A DNA stretch of 64,000 nucleotides from Aliishimia sp963678085 (GTDB lineage: Bacteria; Pseudomonadota; Alphaproteobacteria; Rhodobacterales; Rhodobacteraceae), in contig OY782680.1 of the NCBI GenBank assembly GCA_963678085.1, positions 1,426,001 to 1,490,000 on the forward strand, in the 5' to 3' direction. How positions within the stretch are numbered: position 1 is the stretch's first letter; each line of letters begins with the position of its first letter. Positions 26,993 to 35,535 of the stretch are shown in pieces. The translations under genes and the position numbers were made by a program. Below the pieces are notes generated by a model, which did no database searches, was not told where the DNA came from, and worked only from the letters and a program-made list of their open reading frames with translations.

Positions 26993-27385
26993 ATGACGGC
27001 TGTCGAATTTAGCGAGCTGGGCCGAAATTGGGGCTTAGTTGCAGCCGCATTTGTCGGCTTGGCTGTAGCGATTTGGCGCGCCGTTGCAGCGGACCGGCAA
27101 TCAAGGGCACAAAGAGATGGGCTGTATCAAACAAGAAGAGAGCATGTGGCAACGTTGTTTTCTCAGGCGGTGCCTGCATTAGAAGACGATAAACTGCATG
27201 TGCGGCTTGGGGCAATTTTCACTTTGCGGGAAATAGTAGAAGCCTTTCCTGATTTGTCTCGCCCAACGGTGGACCTTTTAAGTGCATATTTGGCCTCAGT
27301 GGAGTATGATGATGAAATACCCCGTGATGTCGAAGAAATTATCGCGATCATCATCCCAAAAGCAAACAGCGAGACAGGATCATGA
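26993..27385 (+). CDS. Small single-pass membrane protein, partner of pentapeptide gene
   Basis: 130 residues. One N-terminal membrane helix (GLVAAAFVGLAVAIWRAV, about 14-31) is followed by a cytoplasmic helical part with VRLGAIFTLREIVEAFPDL and LLSAYLASVEY. This layout matches the N-terminal half of larger membrane-anchored pentapeptide-repeat proteins (LxVRLGGIYALxRLAExxP). The next gene overlaps it by 4 bp (ATGA) and supplies the pentapeptide repeats, so the two look like a split version of one protein. It starts 5 bp after the thiolase stop without a strong ribosome-binding site, so it is likely coupled to it. Confidence 0.72.
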   Translation: MTAVEFSELGRNWGLVAAAFVGLAVAIWRAVAADRQSRAQRDGLYQTRREHVATLFSQAVPALEDDKLHVRLGAIFTLREIVEAFPDLSRPTVDLLSAYLASVEYDDEIPRDVEEIIAIIIPKANSETGS

Positions 27386-27669
27386 GCTATCAAAGATCTG
27401 CAATTGTGCCAACAGACGGCAAGCCGCTTCAGTTGCAACGCGCTTTTTTGAAACATGCTGTTCTGGATGGCGCAAGCTTGGTTGGTGCGGATTTGACCAA
27501 GGCTAACCTTACCGGAGTGAGTGCGCGTCGTGCCGATTTTAAGGCTGCCATCTTAAACGGAGCAATCCTCATTGGCGCCGACCTAACTGGCGCCAAGAAC
27601 CTCACATATCTTCAATTGTCTCAGGCGGTTGTCGATGAAACCACAATTCTTCCAGACTATTTGCAATAG
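27382..27669 (+). CDS. Short pentapeptide-repeat protein
   Basis: 95 residues. About six A(D/N/I)LxX-type repeats are visible between residues 17 and 71 (FLKHA VLDGA SLVGA DLTKA NLTGV, then ADFKA AILNG AILIG ADLTG A), enough for one to two turns of the right-handed quadrilateral beta-helix. No signal peptide. Translationally coupled to the membrane protein before it and 23 bp ahead of the fadB-like gene. Function unknown. Confidence 0.8.
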   Translation: MSYQRSAIVPTDGKPLQLQRAFLKHAVLDGASLVGADLTKANLTGVSARRADFKAAILNGAILIGADLTGAKNLTYLQLSQAVVDETTILPDYLQ

Positions 27670-27692
27670 TTTGCTCGGAGGAGAAATATCAA

Positions 27693-29888
27693 ATGACCGA
27701 TTTTACAATGGAAAAAGGCGCAGATGGCGTCGCTGTGATCACCTGGGATGTTCCGGGTAAGACCATGAACGTCATGAGCTTTGAGGGGCTGCAAGAACTG
27801 AGCGATTGCATTGACGATGCGCTCGCGGATGAGGCTGTGAAAGGCATCGTGATCACCTCTGGCAAAGAGGGCTCTTTTGCGGGTGGAATGGATCTGAACC
27901 TGCTTGCCAAGATGAAACAGGATGCGGGCGATAATCCGGCCAAGGGGCTCTTTGAGGGCACGATGAAAATGCATGCATTGTTGCGCAAGATTGAACGCGC
28001 GGGCATGGATGCAAAAACCAACAAGGGCGGCAAGCCGATCGCTTCTGCACTTCCCGGCACTGCTGCGGGGATTGGCATGGAGCTGCCTTTGGCCACGCAC
28101 CGGATTTTCCTCGCCAATAACCCAAAGGCCAAGGTGGGGCTGCCAGAAATCCTTGTGGGCATTTTCCCCGGCGCGGGGGGTACCACACGCATTGTTCGCA
28201 AGCTGGGCGCGATTGCGGCGGCTCCGCTGCTGCTTGAGGGTAAGCTGCTGAGCCCGGACAAGGCCAAAGGCTCTTATGTGGATGAGGTGGTTGAAGACCC
28301 GCTCGCCGCTGCCAAGGCTTGGGTTCTGAATGCAAAAGACGCCGATATCGTAAAGCCTTGGGATCAAAAGGGTTATAAAATGCCGGGCGGTGCGCCCTAT
28401 CATCCGGCGGGTTTCATGAATTTCGTTGGGGCCTCGGCCATGGTGAATGGCAAAACCAAGGGCGCTTTCCCTGCTGCCAAGGCTTTGCTGAGCGCGGTTT
28501 ACGAGGGCGCGCTGGTGCCCTTTGACACGGCGCTGAAAATCGAGGCGCGGCATTTCACTTCTGTTCTGATGAACCCCTCGTCCTCGGCTATGATCCGCTC
28601 GCTTTTCCTCAATAAAGAGGCGCTGGAGAAAGGCGCGGTGCGTCCTGCAGGCGTGGAAGATCAACGGGTGAAAAAGCTTGGTGTGCTGGGCGCGGGCATG
28701 ATGGGGGCGGGTATCGCTCTGGTCTCGGCCCAGGCAGGTATCGAAGTGGTGCTGATCGACCGCGATCAAGAGGCGGCTGATAAAGGCAAAGCCTATAGCG
28801 AGACCTATCTGGACAAAGGCATGAAGCGCGGCAAGGTCACAGCTGAAAAGAAAGAGAAAATGCTTGGTCTGATCACAGCCACGCCGGATCTGAGCCAGCT
28901 TTCCGATTGTGATCTGATCATTGAGGCGGTGTTCGAAGACCCTGCCGTGAAAGCGGAAATGACCCAAAAGGTTGAGGCGATTATCCCCGAGACCTGCATT
29001 TTTGCCTCTAACACCTCCACGCTGCCGATTACCTCGCTTGCCACAGCCTCTAAGCGGGCTGAGCAATTTATCGGCATTCACTTCTTTTCGCCGGTTGAAA
29101 AAATGCTGCTGGTGGAGATCATCAAGGGCAATGAGACAGGTGATCGGGCCGTGGCCAAGGCGCTGGATTATGTGCGCCAGATCAAGAAGACGCCGATTGT
29201 GGTCAATGATGCGCGTTTCTTCTACGCCAATCGCTGCATCATCCCTTATGTGAATGAGGGCGCGCGGATGCTCACAGAAGGTGTTGCACCCTGGATGATT
29301 GATCACGCCGCGCAGCAATTGGGTTTCCCGGTGGGGCCAATCCAGCTGACGGATGAGACCTCGATTGATCTGGGGGCCAAAATCGCGCGCGCGACCAAGG
29401 CGGCGATGGGCAATGAATATCCCGACAGCCCGGCGGATGATCTGATCTTTTGGATGGAGGAAGAGGGGCGTTTGGGGCGCAAAGCCAATGCGGGCTTCTT
29501 CAACTATGACGAAAAGGGCAAGCGGCTGGATTACTGGAAGGGGATGCAAGAGCGCTATCCTTTAAAGGATGATCTTGAGATGGCCGATATCAAGGACCGC
29601 CTGATGTTTGCCCAAGTGCTAGAGGCCGTGCGCGCGCTGGAAGAGGGTGTTTTGATGGATATTCGCGAGGGTGATGTGGGCGCGATCTTAGGCTGGGGCT
29701 TTGCGCCGTGGTCGGGCGGGCCTCTGTCTTGGCTCGATATTCTGGGCGCGGAATATGCCGCCGAGCGCTGTGATCAGCTTGAGGCGAAATTCGGCGAGCG
29801 TTTCAAATGCCCCGCCTTGCTGCGCGAAATGGCTGAAAACGGCGAAAGCTTCTACACCCGCTTCGCCCCAGAGGCAACAGCGGCATAA
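27693..29888 (+). CDS. fadB: Fatty-acid oxidation multienzyme (enoyl-CoA hydratase / 3-hydroxyacyl-CoA dehydrogenase)
   Basis: 731-residue multifunctional enzyme of beta-oxidation. The N-terminal crotonase domain (about 1-190) has GGMDLN and PEILVGIFPGAGGT; the NAD domain begins with VLGAGMMGAGIALVSAQAG near residue 331; two C-terminal 3-hydroxyacyl-CoA dehydrogenase modules follow (FFSPVEKMLLVEII, then RFFYANRCIIPY). It pairs with the upstream thiolase. A GGAGGAG ribosome-binding site precedes the ATG. Confidence 0.95.
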   Translation: MTDFTMEKGADGVAVITWDVPGKTMNVMSFEGLQELSDCIDDALADEAVKGIVITSGKEGSFAGGMDLNLLAKMKQDAGDNPAKGLFEGTMKMHALLRKIERAGMDAKTNKGGKPIASALPGTAAGIGMELPLATHRIFLANNPKAKVGLPEILVGIFPGAGGTTRIVRKLGAIAAAPLLLEGKLLSPDKAKGSYVDEVVEDPLAAAKAWVLNAKDADIVKPWDQKGYKMPGGAPYHPAGFMNFVGASAMVNGKTKGAFPAAKALLSAVYEGALVPFDTALKIEARHFTSVLMNPSSSAMIRSLFLNKEALEKGAVRPAGVEDQRVKKLGVLGAGMMGAGIALVSAQAGIEVVLIDRDQEAADKGKAYSETYLDKGMKRGKVTAEKKEKMLGLITATPDLSQLSDCDLIIEAVFEDPAVKAEMTQKVEAIIPETCIFASNTSTLPITSLATASKRAEQFIGIHFFSPVEKMLLVEIIKGNETGDRAVAKALDYVRQIKKTPIVVNDARFFYANRCIIPYVNEGARMLTEGVAPWMIDHAAQQLGFPVGPIQLTDETSIDLGAKIARATKAAMGNEYPDSPADDLIFWMEEEGRLGRKANAGFFNYDEKGKRLDYWKGMQERYPLKDDLEMADIKDRLMFAQVLEAVRALEEGVLMDIREGDVGAILGWGFAPWSGGPLSWLDILGAEYAAERCDQLEAKFGERFKCPALLREMAENGESFYTRFAPEATAA

Positions 29889-29894
29889 ATCGCG

Positions 29895-29931
29895 GCGTGG
29901 ACCAGGAACCGGTTGCGGTTTTGGTCCACGC
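29895..29931 (+). terminator. Terminator-like inverted repeat after fadB
   Basis: A perfect 10-bp inverted repeat GCGTGGACCA / TGGTCCACGC with an about 17-base loop, followed by TTTGGTTG. It lies just after the multienzyme stop. The T-tract is poor, so it could also be an mRNA-stabilising hairpin. Confidence 0.55.
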
Positions 29932-30046
29932 TTTGGTTGTATTCGTGGCATGAGCGCCACGTTTCAGGGTGTTCAGGCTAGGGCGCGTTGAATGGCGTCG
30001 GAAAGATCTGTATCCAAATAGCGTCAATCGGAGGATATTGCACGCT

Positions 30047-30568
30047 ATGAAGAAAATCATACCCGTAGGCCTTGTACTTGTATCTCTGGCTGCTTGTAGC
30101 GAGCCGCTTATTGAAGTCACCTCTGCGCCGGTAAAGGCGCGGATAGATAGTTCGGTCCCTCAGGAACGTATTGCCAAGGGAACATCCGAGTTAACTGTGC
30201 GTGCATTTACCCCGCCCGAGGGGAACGATGTGCGCGGGCCTGAGGTTGTTGGGGCGACATGCTCCCTTCAATCAGATGAGCTAAGCGCAACCGCAATCAC
30301 GCCCCAGGTCGTTATTTTGCCGAAATTTGTGCAAAAGAAAGAGTTCGAATCGCGCGGCGTGCCCGGAGCGCTTGCCATCCGTTGCACATCCGAGCAGGGC
30401 GATGGCACCGCGCTTGTGACCGCGTCCGAGAAAAATGCGACCGGGGTTTACGCCAATAGCGGCGGTGGTTTGGCGACATTGATCATTACCACTGCGGTAA
30501 CCGCGGCTGTAGCCTCTTCAACGCCTTGGTCATATCCGCCGAATGCGCATGTAACAGTTGTGGAGTAA
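30047..30568 (+). CDS. Hypothetical lipoprotein, paralogue 1
   Basis: 173-residue protein with a lipoprotein signal peptide (MKKIIPVGLVLVSLAAC, lipobox LAAC, lipidated Cys17). The mature part is unrecognised. Shared blocks with the next gene are PQER near residue 40, the (F/Y)..RG.PG.L segment near 110, and a final PWSYPPNAHVTVVE. A GGAGGAT Shine-Dalgarno supports the start. Probably outer-membrane anchored. Stop and next start are 4 bp apart. Confidence 0.8.
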   Translation: MKKIIPVGLVLVSLAACSEPLIEVTSAPVKARIDSSVPQERIAKGTSELTVRAFTPPEGNDVRGPEVVGATCSLQSDELSATAITPQVVILPKFVQKKEFESRGVPGALAIRCTSEQGDGTALVTASEKNATGVYANSGGGLATLIITTAVTAAVASSTPWSYPPNAHVTVVE

Positions 30569-30572
30569 TCCT

Positions 30573-31115
30573 ATGTGGAGACAAATTGCACTTATCGGGT
30601 TGGCCGCTAGCGTGCTCGCCGCATGTGAAGATCCGATGGCGGTGTCGGGCCCGCCCAAAACCGCCTCGGTGAGCAAGAGCCTGCCGCAAGAACGTGTGCT
30701 GGGCACCGCAAGTAGTGTTATTCGCACGTTTCACCTGAACGCAGAGGGCAAGCGGGAAGAGATTGGCGGCGTGCCATGCACGGTGCGTAGCCGGCATTTT
30801 TCGGCCAAGATCGTCTCGCCTCAGCGCGTTAACTATCCGTCATTCCTGCAAGCTGCGCGCTTTGAGGATCGTGGCCATCCCGGCACCTTGACTGTGAGTT
30901 GCTCGGGCGGTGGAAAATCCGGCGCGTTCACGGTTGACGCGGCCCCCGCGAATTTGGCGACGGGCGCAATCCACGCGCGGGTCGATGCCGTCTATTCCGA
31001 TGGCACGAGAACGACGCAAGGGGGGGCGTTTACAGCGCCGATCCATTCCAAGCAATTGGCGTCCAGTTACCCTTGGAGCTATGCGGGCACCATCATTGTC
31101 GATCTCGACCCATAG
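30573..31115 (+). CDS. Hypothetical lipoprotein, paralogue 2
   Basis: 180-residue lipoprotein with signal MWRQIALIGLAASVLAAC (lipidated Cys18). It shares PQER, the ARFEDRGHPGTL block and a terminal SYPWSYAG segment with the gene before it, so the two arose by tandem duplication. GGAG just inside the previous gene end acts as ribosome-binding site. Function unknown. Confidence 0.8.
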   Translation: MWRQIALIGLAASVLAACEDPMAVSGPPKTASVSKSLPQERVLGTASSVIRTFHLNAEGKREEIGGVPCTVRSRHFSAKIVSPQRVNYPSFLQAARFEDRGHPGTLTVSCSGGGKSGAFTVDAAPANLATGAIHARVDAVYSDGTRTTQGGAFTAPIHSKQLASSYPWSYAGTIIVDLDP

Positions 31116-31133
31116 ATCGACCCTCTAAATTCG

Positions 31134-31166
31134 GCCCCCGGCGCCTAGGAGAGCAGCGCCAGGGGC
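31134..31166. terminator. Hairpin between convergent lipoprotein and Hint genes
   Basis: GCCCC-c-GGCGC pairs with GCGCC-a-GGGGC over 10 bp with one mismatch and an 11-base loop. No good T-tract on either side, but its position between two convergent genes suggests a bidirectional terminator. Confidence 0.45.
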
Positions 31167-31177
31167 TTCGCGGGGGA

Positions 31178-31846
31178 TTACGCGGCGTTTAGACCGCCAT
31201 AGGCATCACCAAAGCACGGTGTGCGCTGAGTGCAAGTGGCGCGCATCACTTTTTCTGCGCTCTGGGAGGGTAATACTGTATAGGTTTGCGCATTGGTGCT
31301 GGGCATTGCTGTCACATCCATATGGCGCTCCGGGCAATAGGCGAGCAGTCCACCATCCGCATAGATCACCTGGGGTTTGGCGAAATAGAGTGTGATCACG
31401 TCGATCTCGCAAGGCTGGCTGTCGCGCGCCACGCCGGAAAAGCCGACTAGAGCGGAGGCGGGGATAACCGCAAACGGATCGCCATAGGCATCCTCTGCCG
31501 CATCGCTCTCGACCATCACGCCTTGGTCTGGGAGCAGGCGCATATCAATAAGATTGCCCATCACGCCCGCGGGAATCAGGACGGGCATCATGCTTTGGGG
31601 CATTTCGATTGGATCAATTAGCAAGCGGGTGCGGCGGATATCGACGATGGTTTGCAATCCGTTATCAAATGTCAGAACTTGTTCTCCGGCGCAGAGGCTG
31701 TCCACGTCGAACCAGCCTGTCTCGGTGGCAACCTGGGTTCCGCTCATAAGACCAAGCCCCGCAAAAGAGCCCATACCATCAAAAGGGAGCGCCGTTTTCG
31801 CTGCGCTGCGTTGTGATGCTTTGCCAAATCCAAACATGTCATCCAT
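31178..31846 (-). CDS. Hint-domain protein
   Basis: 222 residues. The segment GLMSGTQVATETGWFDVDSLCAGEQVLTFDNG is the start of a Hedgehog/intein (Hint) domain as found in many Rhodobacteraceae proteins, followed by PVLIPAGVMGN and LLPDQGVMVESDAAED. The usual N-terminal Cys of the splicing block is replaced by Gly/Ser-Gly-Thr here, so autocleavage is doubtful. Unusually it stands alone, without a long calcium-binding or adhesin-like N-terminal part. Function unknown. Confidence 0.78.
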   Translation of the reverse strand: MDDMFGFGKASQRSAAKTALPFDGMGSFAGLGLMSGTQVATETGWFDVDSLCAGEQVLTFDNGLQTIVDIRRTRLLIDPIEMPQSMMPVLIPAGVMGNLIDMRLLPDQGVMVESDAAEDAYGDPFAVIPASALVGFSGVARDSQPCEIDVITLYFAKPQVIYADGGLLAYCPERHMDVTAMPSTNAQTYTVLPSQSAEKVMRATCTQRTPCFGDAYGGLNAA

Positions 31847-31979
31847 CCGTCAATTGTCGCTGTCGTGAGGCGGTATGTTCCGCTTTCTTAGATTAAGCTT
31901 TGCATGAGGCCTTGGGCGATCTTGCGCCGGGCTTTGGGCAATATTTGGGCAATTTCTGGGGGGTCGGCGGAGGCGCGCC

Positions 31980-32903
31980 TTAGTCTGTCTCGCCCCGGCT
32001 GCGCAGCCCAATGATTGTGCCAGAGGCGGCGATCATGCAAATGCCCATGACAGCTCCAATCGTGATTTCTTGGCCCAGCAGCACCCAAGCGGCGAGCGGG
32101 CCAAAGATCATGATGGAGTATTCGAACACCGCCACATAGCTGGCACTGCCCAGTTGATAGGCGCGATTAAGCAACCCAACCCCGATAATCGAGCCGCCCG
32201 CTTGCATGAGCACATAGGGCAGGGCGTCTTGCATGGGCCAGATCCAGCCGCGTGTGAGAAATGCCGCGCCGCCAGCTGCGACCGGGAGGTCTATCGCCGT
32301 GATCGCGCCAAGCACAATCGCCCCCAAAAGCCCCTGCGCGATGAATATGCCGATTAGAAGCGTCAAAGTGCTCTCACCTTCGCACAGCTCCCGCGTGGCC
32401 AAAACGCCGCAGGCATAAAGCATGCCGCCAAGTACAGGCAGCAGCAGAATCAGCCCCAGATCAGAGCCCGACGGCCCCAGCACCACAAGGCACCCACTAA
32501 AGCCAATCAGCACCGCGATCACGCGCCAGGGGCCGATGCTGCCTTTCAGGAAAAAATATGTGATCAGCAGCACAAAGATGGGCGAGGTAAACAGCCCCGC
32601 CAGCGCCAGCGCAATCGGCATGAAAGCGAGTGCCGAGAAATAGAGAAACATCGCAGTGGCAATCAACGTGCTGCGCAGCGCAACGGCCTTGAACCGCTTG
32701 GGGCGCAGGCTGCCGAAGCCCATGACAGAAAGCAGCGCCACAACAGGCCCCGCAATCAGCACGCGCATGACCAAAAATTGCCAGACCGAAATCGTCTCAG
32801 CAATCACCGCTACATAAATGTCAATCACCCCAATCACCGCCATAGACGCGATCATGCTAAGGGCTGCGGCTTTGGGGTGCGTGGGCATTGGATGTGCAGA
32901 CAT
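31980..32903 (-). CDS. DMT-superfamily (EamA) transporter
   Basis: Inner-membrane protein of 307 residues with about ten hydrophobic segments in two EamA repeats (first about 15-145, second about 160-290; GLLNRAYQLGSASYVAVFEYS is typical of the second). Family members export metabolites or amino acids. The start at ATG 32903 was preferred to a further 44 codons upstream that would overlap the divergent acyl-CoA synthetase start; MPTHPK five codons later is an alternative. Confidence 0.85.
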   Translation of the reverse strand: MSAHPMPTHPKAAALSMIASMAVIGVIDIYVAVIAETISVWQFLVMRVLIAGPVVALLSVMGFGSLRPKRFKAVALRSTLIATAMFLYFSALAFMPIALALAGLFTSPIFVLLITYFFLKGSIGPWRVIAVLIGFSGCLVVLGPSGSDLGLILLLPVLGGMLYACGVLATRELCEGESTLTLLIGIFIAQGLLGAIVLGAITAIDLPVAAGGAAFLTRGWIWPMQDALPYVLMQAGGSIIGVGLLNRAYQLGSASYVAVFEYSIMIFGPLAAWVLLGQEITIGAVMGICMIAASGTIIGLRSRGETD

Positions 32904-32973
32904 ATCTGGACATTTGCGGGCAAACACGGCACCTAGCTTGCCTAGCGCAGACAAAAAATGGGAGGATTGCGTC

Positions 32974-34602
32974 ATGGGGTGGATGTCTGATGAAACGGGG
33001 CTTGAAAAGAGTGCGGCGAATTTTGTTCCGCTCACGCCGCTTTCGCATCTGCGCCGCGCGGCTTCGGTTTTTGCTTCTCATACAGCTGTCGTTTATGGCG
33101 CGCATCGCGTCACCTATGCTGAGTATTATGCCCGCGTGTCGCGCTTGGCCTCATCGTTGGTTGGGCTTGGCGTAAAACCCGGCGATGTGGTTGCAACTTT
33201 GATCCCGAATCTTCCTGCCCAGGCAGAGGCGCATTTTGGCGTGCCTGCGTGCGGTGCGGTGCTGAACACGATCAACACCCGGCTTGATGTGGATACCGTC
33301 GCCTATATCTTTGATCACGGCGAGGCCAAGGTGGTTCTGGTCGATCCGCAATTCCTGGAACTGGCCGAGGCTGCTTGTACGCATATGCAGGGGGCAAAAC
33401 CCATCCTGATCGAAGTGCCTGACGCGGATGCGGGTTTCCCGGCGTCGGGCAAATATCAAACCTATGAGGATCTGCTGGCCGCAGGCGATCCTGCCTATGA
33501 CTGGATCATGCCGCAAGATGAATGGGAGAGCCTATCGCTCAACTATACCTCTGGCACAACGGGGCGGCCCAAGGGCGTGGTCTATCACCATCGCGGCGCT
33601 TATCTGATGACCATGGGCACAGTGGTGAGCTGGCGCATGGTGCTGCATCCGGTGTTTTTGGCGATTGTGCCGCTGTTTCATTGCAATGGCTGGAACCACA
33701 CCTGGATGATGCCCTTGATCGGGGGCACTTTGGTATGCTGCCGCGATATCACCGCGCCTGCCATCTTTAATGCAATTGCCGATGAAGGCGTGAGTCATTT
33801 CGGCGGCGCGCCTATTGTGTTGAACATGCTGGTGAATGCACCCGATGCGGAAAAGCGCGATTTTGATCATACTGTCGAGGTCTTTACCGCTGGGGCTCCG
33901 CCCGCTCCGGCCACGCTGGCTAAGATCGAAGCGATGGGCTTTAATGTCACCCATGTTTACGGGCTGACCGAGACTTACGGCCATGTCACCGAATGCCTGT
34001 GGCGGCAGGAGGACTGGGGGAGCCTGGAGGGCGATGCGCGCGCTGCCGTGAAAGCGCGCCAGGGCGTTGCCTTCCCGATGATGGAACATATCACCGTGAT
34101 GGATGAAACCATGACGCAAATCCCGATGGATGGCCAAACCCAAGGCGAGATCGTGATGCGCGGAAATTCGGTGATGAAGGGCTATTTGAAAAACCCTCAA
34201 GCCACTGCAGAGGCCTTTAAGGGGGGTTATTTCCATTCCGGGGATATCGCTTTGCAACATCCCGATAGCTATATCCAAATCGCGGATCGGGCCAAGGATA
34301 TCATCATCTCGGGCGGCGAGAATATCAGCTCGGTCGAGGTGGAAGGCGTTTTGATGGGCCACCCGGATGTGCTTTTGGCGGCGGTTGTTGCCAAGCCGGA
34401 CGAGAAATGGGGCGAGGTGCCTTGCGCCTTTATCGAGCTCAAAGCGGGAACAGCCCCCAGCGAGGCCGATATTATCGCGTTTTCCAGAAAAACTTTGGCT
34501 GGGTTCAAAGCTCCAAAAAAGGTGATTTTCCAAGAACTTCCTAAAACATCGACAGGAAAGATCCAAAAATTTGAACTAAGAAAACTTGCGAAAGAGCTCT
34601 AA
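32974..34602 (+). CDS. Acyl-CoA synthetase (AMP-forming)
   Basis: 542-residue adenylate-forming enzyme. The ATP motif YTSGTTGRPKG is at residues 191-201, the YGLTETYG motif follows in the middle, and DRAKDIIISGGENIS with the C-terminal Lys in TSTGKIQKF completes the set. It resembles medium-chain / branched acyl-CoA ligases common in roseobacters, but the chain preference cannot be read. GGGAGG precedes the ATG. Likely activates acids for the beta-oxidation genes upstream. Confidence 0.93.
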   Translation: MGWMSDETGLEKSAANFVPLTPLSHLRRAASVFASHTAVVYGAHRVTYAEYYARVSRLASSLVGLGVKPGDVVATLIPNLPAQAEAHFGVPACGAVLNTINTRLDVDTVAYIFDHGEAKVVLVDPQFLELAEAACTHMQGAKPILIEVPDADAGFPASGKYQTYEDLLAAGDPAYDWIMPQDEWESLSLNYTSGTTGRPKGVVYHHRGAYLMTMGTVVSWRMVLHPVFLAIVPLFHCNGWNHTWMMPLIGGTLVCCRDITAPAIFNAIADEGVSHFGGAPIVLNMLVNAPDAEKRDFDHTVEVFTAGAPPAPATLAKIEAMGFNVTHVYGLTETYGHVTECLWRQEDWGSLEGDARAAVKARQGVAFPMMEHITVMDETMTQIPMDGQTQGEIVMRGNSVMKGYLKNPQATAEAFKGGYFHSGDIALQHPDSYIQIADRAKDIIISGGENISSVEVEGVLMGHPDVLLAAVVAKPDEKWGEVPCAFIELKAGTAPSEADIIAFSRKTLAGFKAPKKVIFQELPKTSTGKIQKFELRKLAKEL

Positions 34603-34660
34603 TTAACTTTTGCTAAGCTTGCCTGCACTATAGACTAGTCTGAGTGTTAAGGGCGAGCGA

Positions 34661-35389
34661 ATGAAAATCAGAACATGGCCGCATATTATTGCCTTTGCCG
34701 TCCTTGTGACGGTATTGGCGGTGAACGCGGCCTCTCTTATGATTGCTATATTTGATCCCAATGGTCTCACGTCAAAAGATTATTCTATGGCGTGGACCTA
34801 TGGCTCTGCTGTTGCGATTCCGACGTTGGGCTATGTTGCCTATTTGCTGAAGAAGACCAATGAGCTCTCGGAAGAGCTGCGTTATATGGCGACCCATGAT
34901 ATGCTTACATTGATCCCCAATAGGGCCTATTTCAATGAGCTGGCGTGTCAAAAAGATCTAAGTTCCTATTTTGTGATTATGCTCGATATTGATCATTTTA
35001 AGCGGGTTAACGACACATATGGCCACACGATGGGGGATGTGGTGATCAAAGGCGTGGCCCAGATTTTAAGCACGCATGTCAGCGCAGATGACCTTGTCGC
35101 CCGCTTTGGCGGGGAAGAGTATATCATGCTTTACAAAGCCCCCAATATGGCTGGCGCGCATAGATTTGCAGAAAAACTGCGCTTGGGCGTCGCCAAAGCA
35201 GAGTTTGTCGAGGCAGAACACTCTTGCAGCGTGACAATCTCAGCAGGGATCGCCCCCGTTGCTGGAGAACATCCGCTAGAGCAGGCCATAAAATATGCTG
35301 ACTTCGCGCTTTATGAGGCGAAAAACAGCGGCCGCAATAAGGTTGCTATCCGCGATAGCACACAAACCTGGCAAGTATCGGCGAGCTAG
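34661..35389 (+). CDS. Membrane-bound diguanylate cyclase (GGDEF)
   Basis: 242 residues: two N-terminal membrane helices (about 9-31 and 45-62), then a GGDEF domain from THDMLTLIPNRAYF to the C-terminus. The active-site motif is GGEEY (150-154) instead of GGEEF, and the inhibitory RxxD site five residues before it is missing (SADD). IMLDIDHFKRVNDTYGHTMGD binds Mg-GTP. It probably makes cyclic di-GMP without product inhibition. The stop codon lies inside the first unit of a 30-bp tandem repeat. Confidence 0.9.
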   Translation: MKIRTWPHIIAFAVLVTVLAVNAASLMIAIFDPNGLTSKDYSMAWTYGSAVAIPTLGYVAYLLKKTNELSEELRYMATHDMLTLIPNRAYFNELACQKDLSSYFVIMLDIDHFKRVNDTYGHTMGDVVIKGVAQILSTHVSADDLVARFGGEEYIMLYKAPNMAGAHRFAEKLRLGVAKAEFVEAEHSCSVTISAGIAPVAGEHPLEQAIKYADFALYEAKNSGRNKVAIRDSTQTWQVSAS

Positions 35390-35438
35390 AGTAGAAAACG
35401 ATCACGCCCGGCGAGCTAGAGTAGAAAACGATCACGCC
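35379..35438 (+). repeat. Tandem duplication of a 30-bp unit
   Basis: Two identical head-to-tail units beginning CGGCGAGCTAGAGTAGAAAA. The first unit contains the end of the diguanylate cyclase gene. The core CTAGAGTAGAAAACGATC recurs at 46258-46276. Downstream, GATCTGTTTTCACTCTAAG (35501-35519) is a near reverse complement, so the unit is one arm of a palindromic element. Confidence 0.9.
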
Positions 35439-35520
35439 CGGCCAGTCTTCGCTGCCTCTCGCTATGCTCGAGCGCGAATACTGGCACGCTTGATTCAACT
35501 TGATCTGTTTTCACTCTAAG
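35387..35520. repeat. Palindromic repeat element, copy 1
   Basis: Outer arms CTAGAGTAGAAAACGATC and GATCTGTTTTCACTCTAAG are imperfect inverted repeats; an inner hairpin CCAGT-C-TTCGC / GCGAA-T-ACTGG (35442-35483) lies between. A shorter relative with the same outer arms is at 46258-46309. It fills the gap between two convergent genes and may serve as terminator. Confidence 0.6.
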
Positions 35521-35535
35521 TGGGGCTTCCAAACT

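Noticed and set aside
27657..29549. Long minus-strand open frame (630 codons) within fadB
   Set aside because: Antisense shadow of a GC-rich gene; composition is His/Arg-rich with no domain, and the plus-strand product has all catalytic motifs.
35379..35438. CRISPR-like array
   Set aside because: Only two head-to-tail 30-bp units without spacers and no cas genes nearby; it is a tandem duplication of a palindrome arm.
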